Below the pieces are notes generated by a model. The model made no database searches. It was given only the letters and a program-made list of their open reading frames with translations, and was not told the origin of the DNA. Source: Allobranchiibius huperziae (GTDB lineage: Bacteria; Actinomycetota; Actinomycetes; Actinomycetales; Dermatophilaceae). From it: DNA of 64,000 bases. The first letter of the stretch is position 1. Each line of letters opens with the position of its first letter. This document shows positions 48,767 to 56,623 of this stretch, piece by piece. The DNA is taken from assembly GCF_013410455.1 (NCBI RefSeq), contig NZ_JACCFW010000001.1, positions 3,488,929-3,552,928 on the forward strand. Reading direction: 5' to 3'. The position numbers and the translations under genes are program-made.

Positions 48767-49494
48767 GTCAGTGGCGGCCGCATCACGTATCCGGCGCCGC
48801 GGACCGTGTGGATGAGCGGCTCCCGACCGGCATCGACCTTCTTGCGCAGATAGCTGACGTAGAGCTCCACGACGTGCGAGGTGCCGTCGAAGTCGCTGCC
48901 CCAGACCTTGCGCAGCAGCTCCTCCTTCGACAGGACCCGGCGCTGGTGACCGGCGAGATACCGGAGCAGCGCGAACTCGGTCGCCGTGAGCGTGATCAGC
49001 TCACCGGCGCGCCGCGCCTCGTGACCGTCGACGTCGATCAGCAGGTCGGCTACCTGCAGCTGATTGCCCTGCTGCTGTCGCAGCAGGCCGGCGCGGCGCA
49101 TGAGCCCCTGCGAGCGTGCGAGCACCTCGGACAGGTCGAACGGCTTGGTGATGTAGTCGTCGCCGCCGAGCTCGATGCCGTGCACCCGGTCCTGCGGCGC
49201 GTCCCGCGCGGTGAGGAAGAGGACCGCCAGCTGAGGGTTGCGCGCGCGCAGCGTGGTGAGGAGATCGAATCCGCTGCCGTCGGGCAGCATCACGTCGAGC
49301 ACGACGAGGTCAGGTGCCCGCAGCTGGACCGTCTTGGTCGCCTGGTCGATCGTCACCGCGCTCTCGGCATCCCAGCCGCGGAAGTCGAACGCGGCGACCA
49401 GGGCCTCGGCGAGACCGGCCTCGTCCTCCACCACGAGCACCCGCAGTCGGCGACCGTCCGCTGCCGTCGGAGGGGAGCCGACCGCTGGGCACAT
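48763..49494 (-). CDS. OmpR-family response regulator
   Basis: 243 residues. The receiver domain has VVEDEAGLAEAL (acidic pocket), LVVLDVMLPDG with the phospho-acceptor Asp, and the Lys in DDYITKPFDLSEVL. The winged-helix DNA-binding domain is at the C terminus (LTATEFALLRYLAGHQRRVL, SHVVELYVSYLRKKV, VRGAGYVMR). TATCGT ends 7 bases before ATG 49494, so this start is preferred over the upstream GTG 49521 and the mRNA should be leaderless. Confidence 0.95.
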   Translation of the reverse strand: MCPAVGSPPTAADGRRLRVLVVEDEAGLAEALVAAFDFRGWDAESAVTIDQATKTVQLRAPDLVVLDVMLPDGSGFDLLTTLRARNPQLAVLFLTARDAPQDRVHGIELGGDDYITKPFDLSEVLARSQGLMRRAGLLRQQQGNQLQVADLLIDVDGHEARRAGELITLTATEFALLRYLAGHQRRVLSKEELLRKVWGSDFDGTSHVVELYVSYLRKKVDAGREPLIHTVRGAGYVMRPPLT

Positions 49495-49501
49495 GGATGT
49501 C

Positions 49502-49507
49502 ACGATA
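49502..49507 (-). promoter_or_regulatory. -10 box TATCGT of leaderless response regulator gene
   Basis: Seven bases separate it from ATG 49494. Confidence 0.6.
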
Positions 49508-49555
49508 TCGGCGCCCACCACATGTGCAGGGAGCTACGAGTCCGCGCTGAGCGCG

Positions 49556-50215
49556 TCACCGCCGATGTCCGATCCCTGGTCCGTCACGATGGAACCCCTG
49601 ACCGGCGGTCCATGATGCGGCGGCCGGATACACGACGGTCGCGAACCCGACGCCGAGCAGCAGCACCGCGACGAGGGTGAGCCGACGGATGAGGCGTGGG
49701 CGCCCGTCGGCATCGCCGACCCCGGGACGTAGATCGTGCCAGGACTCGACCACGGCCTCGCGCAGATGTCCCAGCACGTGCAGCGCGGTGACCGCGACCC
49801 ACGCGAAGAAGGAGGCCTTGTGCAGTAGCAGCGGCGGACCGCGGTGGCCGGGGCCCTGCAGGATCAGGGTGATCCCGGTCGCCAGCAACGCGAGGGTGGT
49901 GAGGATCATCAACGGCCCGAGCGCTCGCAGGACGAGCGGTGGTGCGCCGCGTCGGACGTACGCCTCGTCGCCGGTGTAGTAGCGCACGAACCGGTACCCG
50001 GTGGTCGCCATCTTCCAGAGGACGGGGAGCACCAGCAGCAGACCCACGAAGACGTGGATCGTGATCAGGTCGCGGATCCGAAGGATCGTCACGCCTTCGA
50101 CCGCCAGGAGCAGGAGCAGCAGCATTCCCGTCGTGGCGGTCAGACGTCGGTTGCCCGTCGTGCCGTCCAGCCCCTGATCGGGGTGCGCCGACGAACCGGC
50201 GATCGAGGTCGACAC
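49556..50215 (-). CDS. Cytochrome b561/b-type membrane protein
   Basis: 219 residues with four or five transmembrane segments. Histidines fall at regular places in helices: IHVFVGLLLVLPVLWKM, LLHKASFFAWVAVTALHVLG. YRFVRYYTGDEAYVRRGAP is a basic inner loop. The arrangement resembles small b-type cytochromes that accompany ApbE and ferric-reductase-like modules in actinobacteria. GTG 50215 is used; TAGGA lies a few bases upstream. It lies upstream of the two-component genes in the same direction and may be a second electron carrier of the redox region. Confidence 0.75.
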   Translation of the reverse strand: MSTSIAGSSAHPDQGLDGTTGNRRLTATTGMLLLLLLAVEGVTILRIRDLITIHVFVGLLLVLPVLWKMATTGYRFVRYYTGDEAYVRRGAPPLVLRALGPLMILTTLALLATGITLILQGPGHRGPPLLLHKASFFAWVAVTALHVLGHLREAVVESWHDLRPGVGDADGRPRLIRRLTLVAVLLLGVGFATVVYPAAASWTAGQGFHRDGPGIGHRR

Positions 50216-50355
50216 GGTCCTACATCGCTCCCTGACAGTCCGAACTCAGCACCCTCCCAAGGTTGCTGGCGCTAGTTCTGGGTCTGCTCTGCGCAGACTG
50301 TGGGTCGTCTCGAAAAGCGCCCGGCTCCACGTGGTGGCACGCGGTGGACCACGGA

Positions 50356-50393
50356 GAACGGCGGATGCGACGACACCGCCGCACCCGCCGTTC
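50356..50393 (-). terminator. Hairpin terminator after GtaA-type gene, repeat family D copy 2
   Basis: Arms 50356-50369 and 50380-50393 pair at 13 of 14 positions with a 10-base loop, downstream of the leftward gene ending at 50419. The arms match the post-tRNA hairpin at 34745-34781 at 15/16 and 13/14 positions. Confidence 0.7.
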
Positions 50394-50418
50394 CCGTCCC
50401 GCAGGAGGAAGCCGTCCC

Positions 50419-52635
50419 TCACACGGTCAACAGCGCGTAGAACCCTCCCACCACGGGCCTCGCCTGGAATCCGCTCTGCCGGTCGGTCGTGGTGTCGTAC
50501 CAGTCGCTGAAGGGCACCCGGGACGGCGTGGTGTTCCCGAAGGTGTAGAGCCCCTGGATGAGGCGACTGGTGATCTTGGGTTGATCGGACAGCCACGCCG
50601 CGGTCCACATCTCCCAGTCGGCCTTGGTGTAGGTGTGCCGGATGTCCAGCGGCACGCCGTAGGTACCGGCTCGCGCCAGGTACCAGCGGGCTTCCTCCGC
50701 GGCGACGGTGGTCGGGACCAGACCGAGACCGAGGAGCTTGTCGGAGTATCCGTTGTACTTGAGGCTCCAGGTGCCGTCCTGGTCGTAGGCGAGCTTGAGG
50801 TGCTTGCCACTGGTGTCGGTGGACTTGGTCACCCACTGCTTGATGTAGTCGCGGGCAACACCGAGGTAGTGGGCGGCATCGCCGCTCTTGCCCGCTGTGG
50901 TCGCCACGACGCTCATCGCGCCGATCCCGATGATCCCCTTCAGCGCGAGGTTGACGCTGTGGGCGATGAAGCCGGTGAAGTCGTCGGTCTGGTTCTGGTA
51001 GCCCGGGTCGAGCGCATTGCCGACGAGGTAGTCGCTCCACTGCTTGAGGATCGTGTAGTGCGCCGTGGCGAACTTGCGTGCCGCCGTGGCGTCCGCCCGC
51101 TGCAGGTAGGCCGCGGACATGATCAGCATGTTGGCCGACTCCTCGACCGGCATGTCCTCCTCGTTGCCGTCGTTGTGGCCGTCGGCGTTCGGGTAGTGCG
51201 CTCCCAGGTCGTGTTCGGCGAACTGCTTGGGCCATCCGCCGGTCTCGGCGTACTGCAGGATCGGTTCCAGGATGGCGCCGAGGTAGGCCGGGTCGAGGTA
51301 GAGGAACACCGGCATGCACGGATAGGTGACGTCGACGGTGGAGACGTTGCCGTCGCTGGAGATCTCCTTGAGGAACGCCCACGCCTTGCCGTCGGGAGCG
51401 GTGACCAGCTCGGTGCCGGCGTAGGCCTGACGCAGCGCGGTGGCGACCAGCGCGGCGTACTGGGTGCCGCCCGCCTTCCGTGCGGCGCTGCGGATCCGGT
51501 CGTCCAGGTTCGTGGCGCGCTTCGATGCCGCGGACCAGTCGCGGTGGAAGAAGGCGACCATGTCCTGCCACACCGCGAAGTAGGTCTTCCACCGGGGAGC
51601 GAGCGGTGTGGTCAGGTAACTCACCGCTGGCTCGCGCACGTGACCGATCGAGATGACCATCGGTTCGGTCGCGGCGCGAACGCTGCCCAGATCGAGGTGG
51701 AAGGCGAAGACCGGCCACCGGTCATCGATCGCGCGTGGTTGGGCGGTGTCGATGCTGCTGTCGAGCGCTCCGCCGTTCACGACGCGTGCCCGGACGACGT
51801 TGTCCTCGCCGATCTGGTAGGTGAGGCCCGCACGATGCTGGGTGGTCCACACCATCGTGCCCCAGCTGGCCGTGTCATTCGTCTCCGCCAGCACGCTCGG
51901 GTTCGCCGGGGTGTAGTTGAGGTTGATCAGCCGGTTGGCGCCGGTGCCGATGTCGGTCTGCGCCCACGTGATCTCCGCCGAGGTGTCGCCATAGCCCCAC
52001 TCACCCGAGATGTCGAAGTACAGGCCGATGTCGTGCGCCTTCCCGTCGACCGATTTCGCCGTCGCGGAGATGTAGCTGAGCGGCGCGCTCTGACGGCGCT
52101 GGTCACCGGGCTCGACAGGTGAGAAGAAGGTGACCGTCACCCGCACGCCGGCTTCCTCCAACGTGTAGACCGACGAGGTGCCGGTGACCGTCAGGTTGAC
52201 CTGCCGCATCGTCGGCAGCGGATCGGTGTTCGGCAGCGCGGGAGCGCCGAGGAACACGTACGCCGTGCCGTCGATCTGCGCGATGCCGGCCATCGCGGTG
52301 ATCCGCCCGGTCCAGAACGTCGGCCAGGTGCCCGGCAGATTGTCCGTGGCCATCCAGGTGCTCAGATAGGGCGACCGCACGGCCAGCGGCGTCGCCGGCG
52401 GTCGGATGGGAGTGAAGGTGGGGGCGGCGGTGCGGCCACCCTTGGCGGCCGACGGCGCGGCCGTCCCGGTGGCCGAGGCGGCGTAGGCCTCCGGCGTCAA
52501 CGCCCACCCGGTGGCGGCGACGCCCAGTCCCGCCGTACCGGCCAGGGTCAGGAAGTTCCGTCGCGAGTGCTCTGCCGTGACCCGTCCGGCAGGGGAGGTA
52601 CCCGATGTCTGATCTACAGGCTCTCTATCGGTCAT
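50419..52635 (-). CDS. Tat-exported glutaminase GtaA-type protein (DUF5127/DUF4965/DUF1793)
   Basis: 738 residues. A twin-arginine signal (SRRNFLTLAGTAGLGVAATG, about residues 24-55) ends near AYAASA. The N-terminal beta-rich DUF5127 region contains RPPATPLAVRSPYLSTWMAT. The C-terminal alpha/alpha barrel has TYPCMPVFLYLDPAYLGAIL, EHDLGAHYPNADGHNDGNEE, MPVEESANMLIM and WSLKYNGYSDKLLGL. Fungal homologues are called glutaminases, but the barrel resembles glycoside hydrolases and the activity in bacteria is uncertain. ATG 52635 is just downstream of a TTGACA -35 (52671-52666). A near-perfect 33-bp palindrome lies upstream of that. Confidence 0.88.
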   Translation of the reverse strand: MTDREPVDQTSGTSPAGRVTAEHSRRNFLTLAGTAGLGVAATGWALTPEAYAASATGTAAPSAAKGGRTAAPTFTPIRPPATPLAVRSPYLSTWMATDNLPGTWPTFWTGRITAMAGIAQIDGTAYVFLGAPALPNTDPLPTMRQVNLTVTGTSSVYTLEEAGVRVTVTFFSPVEPGDQRRQSAPLSYISATAKSVDGKAHDIGLYFDISGEWGYGDTSAEITWAQTDIGTGANRLINLNYTPANPSVLAETNDTASWGTMVWTTQHRAGLTYQIGEDNVVRARVVNGGALDSSIDTAQPRAIDDRWPVFAFHLDLGSVRAATEPMVISIGHVREPAVSYLTTPLAPRWKTYFAVWQDMVAFFHRDWSAASKRATNLDDRIRSAARKAGGTQYAALVATALRQAYAGTELVTAPDGKAWAFLKEISSDGNVSTVDVTYPCMPVFLYLDPAYLGAILEPILQYAETGGWPKQFAEHDLGAHYPNADGHNDGNEEDMPVEESANMLIMSAAYLQRADATAARKFATAHYTILKQWSDYLVGNALDPGYQNQTDDFTGFIAHSVNLALKGIIGIGAMSVVATTAGKSGDAAHYLGVARDYIKQWVTKSTDTSGKHLKLAYDQDGTWSLKYNGYSDKLLGLGLVPTTVAAEEARWYLARAGTYGVPLDIRHTYTKADWEMWTAAWLSDQPKITSRLIQGLYTFGNTTPSRVPFSDWYDTTTDRQSGFQARPVVGGFYALLTV

Positions 52636-52665
52636 ACGGGCACATTCCACCCGCATCCACAAACG

Positions 52666-52671
52666 TGTCAA
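52666..52671 (-). promoter_or_regulatory. -35 box TTGACA of the GtaA-type gene
   Basis: A consensus TTGACA read leftward is followed after 18 bases by GAATGT, a usable -10, placing the start of transcription at or a few bases before ATG 52635. Confidence 0.5.
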
Positions 52672-52676
52672 GACCC

Positions 52677-52709
52677 GTCAATAACATTCACATTGTGACT
52701 GTTATTGAC
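52677..52709. promoter_or_regulatory. 33-bp palindromic operator upstream of the GtaA-type gene
   Basis: Outer arms GTCAATAACA / TGTTATTGAC are perfect, and an inner TCACA-T-TGTGA palindrome shares the same centre; only one symmetric pair mismatches. It sits 5 bases upstream of the -35 box, so it could bind an activator or a repressor. Its AT-richness is unusual for the window. Confidence 0.75.
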
Positions 52710-52761
52710 CGAGTTTGATTCAGGAGGGCGTATCTCGACGGAAAACGGTCAGATCTGCTGT

Positions 52762-54033
52762 TCAACCGTCGATGCCCAGGTAGGCCAGAGCAGCGACGAC
52801 CAGCGCCTGCACGCCGGTGTCGAGCGTGGGCTGGACGACCGGCGCGAAGGACGGTGAGTGGTTGACGGGGATGTCCTGCGCGACCCGCCTCGCGTCCTTC
52901 GCCGCCTGGTACTTCTGGGGGTCCACGCCTCCGAAGATCCAGTAGGTGTAGGGCACGCCGAGTGCCCGGGGCAGGTCGCTGAAGTCCTCGCTCGCACTCT
53001 CCAGCGGTGCATCGACGTGCTGCTCACCGAAGTGATCGGCGAACGCCGCGGCGACCTTCTCGGTCGTCACGGCGTCGTTGGTGGTGGCAGGGAAGCGGTC
53101 GAACAGCTCGAACTCCGGCGGTTTCGGGGTGTCCGAGGCCTGGCACTCGGCCGTGACGATCCGGCGTACGGCGTCGAGCACGGCGGTACGGGTCTGCTCG
53201 TTGTAGGTGCGCACGTTGAGCTCGAGGACCGCGTGGTCGTCGATCACGTTGCTCTTGGTGCCGGCTCGCACGCTGCCGATGGTGAGCACCGCGGGCTCGG
53301 TCGGCGCGATCTCGCGGGACACGACGGTCTGCAGGCGCACGACGATCATGGCCGCGAGCACGACGGGGTCGACCGCGGACTGCGGCATCGAGCCGTGGGC
53401 GCCGCGACCGTGCACGGTGACGCGCATGCTGTCGGCAGCCGACAGGATCGCTCCCGGGCGAGTGCCGACGATGCCTGCGGGTACGGGCATCACGTGCTGG
53501 GCCAGGGCCACGTCGACCGCCCCGACGGCGTCGCCGAATCCGGAGTCCTCGACCATCCTGCGTGCGCCGTCGCCGACCTCCTCGGCCGGCTGGAAGAGCG
53601 CCAAGAGCGTGCCCTTCCACTGATCGCGGGCAGCCGCCATCAGCGCGGCCGCGCCGAGGAGCGCGGTCACGTGCACGTCGTGACCGCACGCGTGCATCAC
53701 CGGCACGGTGTCGCCCTGGGCATCGGTCGTGGTGACCGTGCTGGCGTAGTCCAGCCCGGTGTCCTCCTCGACCGGAAGCGCGTCCATGTCCGCGCGCAGC
53801 AGCACCCGCGGCCCGTCGCCGTTGCGGAGCACCCCCACCACGCCGGTGCCCCCGATGCCGGTGGTGACGTCGTATCCGGAATCTCGCAGTCGCTCATCCA
53901 CTCTCGCCGCGGTGGCGCTCTCCTGATGGGACAGCTCCGGGTGCTGGTGCAGGTGGCGGTAGAAGTCCTCCAGGTCCGCGCGGCGCTCCGGCAGACCCTG
54001 CAGGACTCGTGCTGCGGGAGTGGCGTCGTTCAC
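52762..54033 (-). CDS. M20 family amidohydrolase (hippurate-hydrolase type)
   Basis: 423 residues. M20D peptidases hydrolyse N-acyl amino acids or peptide bonds with two zinc or manganese ions. LHQHPELSHQESATAARV opens the catalytic domain; LLRADMDALPVEED and MHACGHDVHVTALLG carry metal ligands, LLALFQPAEEVGDGA the catalytic Glu pair, and FELFDRFPATTND and ESASEDFSDLPRAL the C-terminal ligands. The lid domain has HGRGAHGSMPQSAVDPV. No signal peptide. GTG 54033 overlaps the TRIC gene stop and has GAGGAG about 6 bases upstream. Confidence 0.93.
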   Translation of the reverse strand: MNDATPAARVLQGLPERRADLEDFYRHLHQHPELSHQESATAARVDERLRDSGYDVTTGIGGTGVVGVLRNGDGPRVLLRADMDALPVEEDTGLDYASTVTTTDAQGDTVPVMHACGHDVHVTALLGAAALMAAARDQWKGTLLALFQPAEEVGDGARRMVEDSGFGDAVGAVDVALAQHVMPVPAGIVGTRPGAILSAADSMRVTVHGRGAHGSMPQSAVDPVVLAAMIVVRLQTVVSREIAPTEPAVLTIGSVRAGTKSNVIDDHAVLELNVRTYNEQTRTAVLDAVRRIVTAECQASDTPKPPEFELFDRFPATTNDAVTTEKVAAAFADHFGEQHVDAPLESASEDFSDLPRALGVPYTYWIFGGVDPQKYQAAKDARRVAQDIPVNHSPSFAPVVQPTLDTGVQALVVAALAYLGIDG

Positions 54034-54791
54034 GGCGTCTCCTCGGGTCGGGCGGTCTCGGGTGCGGAGTCGGTCTGAGCCGCCCGCCGACGCTGGCGGG
54101 CTTCGGGGTCGATGCGCTGCCGGATCCGCTGGCGGTAGGCCGGCGGCACCACCCGCGCCGGCGACCAGGCGTCGGCGCTCGGCAGCATCCAGCCGCGCCA
54201 CCTCGCGATGATGCAGAGCCCGGCGCCGAAGATCGTCGCCGCGACGAGGCCGACGGTCGGGTGGCCGTTCGTCGACAGCAGCACGAGCACACCGGCGGCG
54301 CCGAGCGCGCAGGTCGCGTAGAGGGTGTTGCCGCCGAGCACTCCGGGGATGCGGCGCAGCACCACGTCGCGCACCACTCCGCCGCCGACCGCGGTGATCA
54401 TTCCGAGCAGCACCGCCGGCAGCCAGCCGAGCCCGGCCGCAAGCGTTTTGGCTGCGCCGGCCGCGGCCCAGGTGCCGAGGGCGACCGCGTCGATGATCGG
54501 CCAGACCCGGTCCCAGGCGCGACCCTGGACGCGGATGACGAAGCTGATGGCCGCGCCGACGAGGGCCGTCAAGAGGTAGGCGTAGTCGGTCAATGCCACC
54601 GGGGTTCCGTGTTGCAGCAGCACGTCACGGATGATCCCGCCGCCGAGCCCCGACAGGACCGCGAGGGTCGCGAAACCGAAGGGGTCCAGCTTCTCCGCGC
54701 GCGCGATGACTCCACCGAGGGTCGCGTTGGCGAGCACTCCCGTCAGGTCGAGCACCCGGAACAGCTCGGTCAGATGCCCCGACCCGTACAT
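54030..54791 (-). CDS. TRIC-type cation channel family protein (UPF0126)
   Basis: 253 residues. Two tandem UPF0126 repeats (about 10-90 and 96-180) each contain the glycine-rich GGGI/V-x-R-D-V/VLL motif: SGLGGGIIRDVLLQ and TAVGGGVVRDVVLRR. Seven transmembrane segments are followed by a basic C-terminal tail of about 60 residues. Bacterial TRIC proteins form trimeric potassium-permeable channels. ATG 54791 immediately follows the desaturase stop, with no intervening base, and its own stop overlaps the M20 start. Confidence 0.9.
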   Translation of the reverse strand: MYGSGHLTELFRVLDLTGVLANATLGGVIARAEKLDPFGFATLAVLSGLGGGIIRDVLLQHGTPVALTDYAYLLTALVGAAISFVIRVQGRAWDRVWPIIDAVALGTWAAAGAAKTLAAGLGWLPAVLLGMITAVGGGVVRDVVLRRIPGVLGGNTLYATCALGAAGVLVLLSTNGHPTVGLVAATIFGAGLCIIARWRGWMLPSADAWSPARVVPPAYRQRIRQRIDPEARQRRRAAQTDSAPETARPEETP

Positions 54792-55748
54792 TCAGCTGGC
54801 GATATCGGGGGTCTCGCCGGTCTCGGAGCGTGCGGCGGCCCGGGCGCGGCCCTCGGCACGACGCTCCACGAAACGGCTCGCCTGCTCGTCCAGGCCGGCC
54901 ATGAAGGAGCCCAGCTCCTCGCGGGCCTTCTCGCCCTCCGGGCCGAGCCCGGTCAACCCGTCGACGTTCCAGTACTTCAGGATCGGGGCGATGACCTCGT
55001 CGTGGTGCAGCCGCAGGTCGTAGACACCGGCCTTGGCGATCATCATCGAGTTGCGGCGGAAGCCGGCCATCGTCGCGCCGGGCATCTCGAAGCCGATCAC
55101 CTCGTCGGCGATCGCGCGCATGGTCGCGTCGGGCGCGATCTGCAGGGCGGCCTCCACGATGTTGCGGTAGAAGACCATGTGCAGGTTCTCGTCCTTGGAG
55201 ATCCGCGCCAGCAGCTTGTCGGCGACCGGGTCGCCGGTGACCTTGCCGGTGTTGCGGTGCGACACCCGCGTCGCCAGCTCCTGGAACGAGACGTAGGTGA
55301 CCGCCTCCAGCGGCGTCTTGTCGCCCGAGTCGTAACCAGAGGTCATGTAGTCCATCCGGGCCCGCTCCAACTCGACCGGGTCCACCCCGCGGGTCACGAC
55401 CAGGTAGTCGCGCATCGCGATGCCGTGCCGGTTCTCCTCCGCCGTCCAGCGCCCGACCCAGGTGCCCCAGGCGCCGTCGCGTCCGAAGCGTGTCGCGATC
55501 TCCCGGTGGTAGGAGGGCAGGTTGTCCTCGGTGAGCAGGTTGGTGATCATCGCGGCCTTGCCGACCTCGGACAGCCGGGACTGCTCCGGCGCCCAGTCCT
55601 CGCCGCCCATCGCGGCGAAGTCGCGACCCTCACTCCACGGGATGTAGTCGTGCGGGTGCCATTCCTGGGCGAGCCCGAGGTGTCGGTCGAGGTTCTGCGC
55701 GACGACGGGCTCGAGCTCCTCGAGCAGATGGGCGGGTGCAGTGCTCAT
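54792..55748 (-). CDS. Acyl-[ACP] desaturase
   Basis: 318 residues, a soluble ferritin-like di-iron desaturase that inserts a double bond into acyl-ACP. The two iron-binding E-x-x-H sites are TAEENRHGIAMRDYL and ISKDENLHMVFYRNI, with further Glu residues in LLTEDNLPSYHREI and TYVSFQELATRVSH. The last 40 residues are basic and Ala-rich. TACTGT ends 6 bases before ATG 55748, so the mRNA should be leaderless. It is the first gene of a leftward operon with the TRIC and M20 genes. Confidence 0.94.
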   Translation of the reverse strand: MSTAPAHLLEELEPVVAQNLDRHLGLAQEWHPHDYIPWSEGRDFAAMGGEDWAPEQSRLSEVGKAAMITNLLTEDNLPSYHREIATRFGRDGAWGTWVGRWTAEENRHGIAMRDYLVVTRGVDPVELERARMDYMTSGYDSGDKTPLEAVTYVSFQELATRVSHRNTGKVTGDPVADKLLARISKDENLHMVFYRNIVEAALQIAPDATMRAIADEVIGFEMPGATMAGFRRNSMMIAKAGVYDLRLHHDEVIAPILKYWNVDGLTGLGPEGEKAREELGSFMAGLDEQASRFVERRAEGRARAAARSETGETPDIAS

Positions 55749-55754
55749 GTTTCG

Positions 55755-55760
55755 ACAGTA
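55755..55760 (-). promoter_or_regulatory. -10 box TACTGT of leaderless desaturase operon
   Basis: Six bases separate it from ATG 55748. Confidence 0.55.
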
Positions 55761-55854
55761 CGCCGGTCGCTCGGTTCGGGGGACCTCCGCTTTCACCGCT
55801 GCAGGTGCCTGCCGTCTGCGATTTCTAGCTGTCGGTCGGATCGATCAGGACGGG

Positions 55855-56472
55855 TTAGGCGGACGCGACGAGGGCGAACGCCGTGCGCATCAGCTCCGGC
55901 AGCGGCACGGGGTCCACATCGCCGCGGGCGCGCTGCGCCCAGTCTCTGATCATCGCGCTGCGCATGGCCGCGACCGCGGCACGCGCGTACACCTCGCTCT
56001 CGTAGCGCAACTCCTCGTCCTCCGTGCGGTCGATCGAGAGACGGTCGAGCACGGCGCCGGCGATGCCCTCCTCGAAGCGCAGCAGCAGAGCGGGTCCCCG
56101 GAGCCGCAGCCGGGTGCTCGGCGGCCCGTCCGCGAAGAGCAGCACCGGCGCGGGCAACCCCTGATCCCGCAGTTGGGCGGACACGTCCGCGAGGGCGTGC
56201 AGGACGGCGGTGAGTGGCCGCTCGCCGACCGGGCGCCGGCGGATCGCGGCGGTCAGCCGCGGCAACCAGCCGAGCGCCTCGTCCACGATGAGCTCCTCCT
56301 TGCCACCGAAGTAGCGGAAGAAGGTGCGAGGGGTCACTTTCGCGGCTGCGGCGATGTCCCGCACCGTCGTCTGCTCGTACCCTCGCTCGGCGAAGAGCCG
56401 GTCGGCGGCCTGCTGGAGTGCCTCCCGGGTCGCGCGTTTGTTCGCTTCCCGACGGCCGGGCTCTTCACTCAT
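55855..56472 (-). CDS. TetR family transcriptional regulator
   Basis: 205 residues. The N-terminal helix-turn-helix is ADRLFAERGYEQTTVRDIAA followed by AAKVTPRTFFRYFGGKEELI. The C-terminal ligand domain is unclassified. It is divergent from the MMPL exporter, and two 14-bp palindromes with TGTCA arms occupy the gap, a standard repressor/exporter arrangement. Confidence 0.94.
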   Translation of the reverse strand: MSEEPGRREANKRATREALQQAADRLFAERGYEQTTVRDIAAAAKVTPRTFFRYFGGKEELIVDEALGWLPRLTAAIRRRPVGERPLTAVLHALADVSAQLRDQGLPAPVLLFADGPPSTRLRLRGPALLLRFEEGIAGAVLDRLSIDRTEDEELRYESEVYARAAVAAMRSAMIRDWAQRARGDVDPVPLPELMRTAFALVASA

Positions 56473-56491
56473 CCGGGCTCACTCCAGATCT

Positions 56492-56531
56492 TGTCACCTG
56501 TGACATTTTAGTCTTACTGTCAGTCATGACA
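56492..56531. promoter_or_regulatory. Two TetR operators in the TetR/MMPL gap
   Basis: TGTCACCTGTGACA (56492-56505) and TGTCAGTCATGACA (56518-56531) are palindromes with TGTCA/TGACA arms, centres 26 bases apart. They flank and overlap a candidate MMPL promoter, TTGTCA (56491-56496) and TACTGT (56515-56520), 18 bases apart. Confidence 0.7.
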
Positions 56532-56623
56532 CTTTGGCGGGGTGTGATGACCCCTTCATTCGGCGGACCTTCGAGTCGCTGATGGGCACCGCCGACGGTC
56601 CACCGCAGATGGCACAGGGCTCG

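Noticed and set aside
56534-56623. TTG 56534 as the start of the MMPL transporter
   Set aside because: It is three bases from the TetR operator, has no ribosome site, and adds 30 non-membrane residues before the usual MMPL N terminus.
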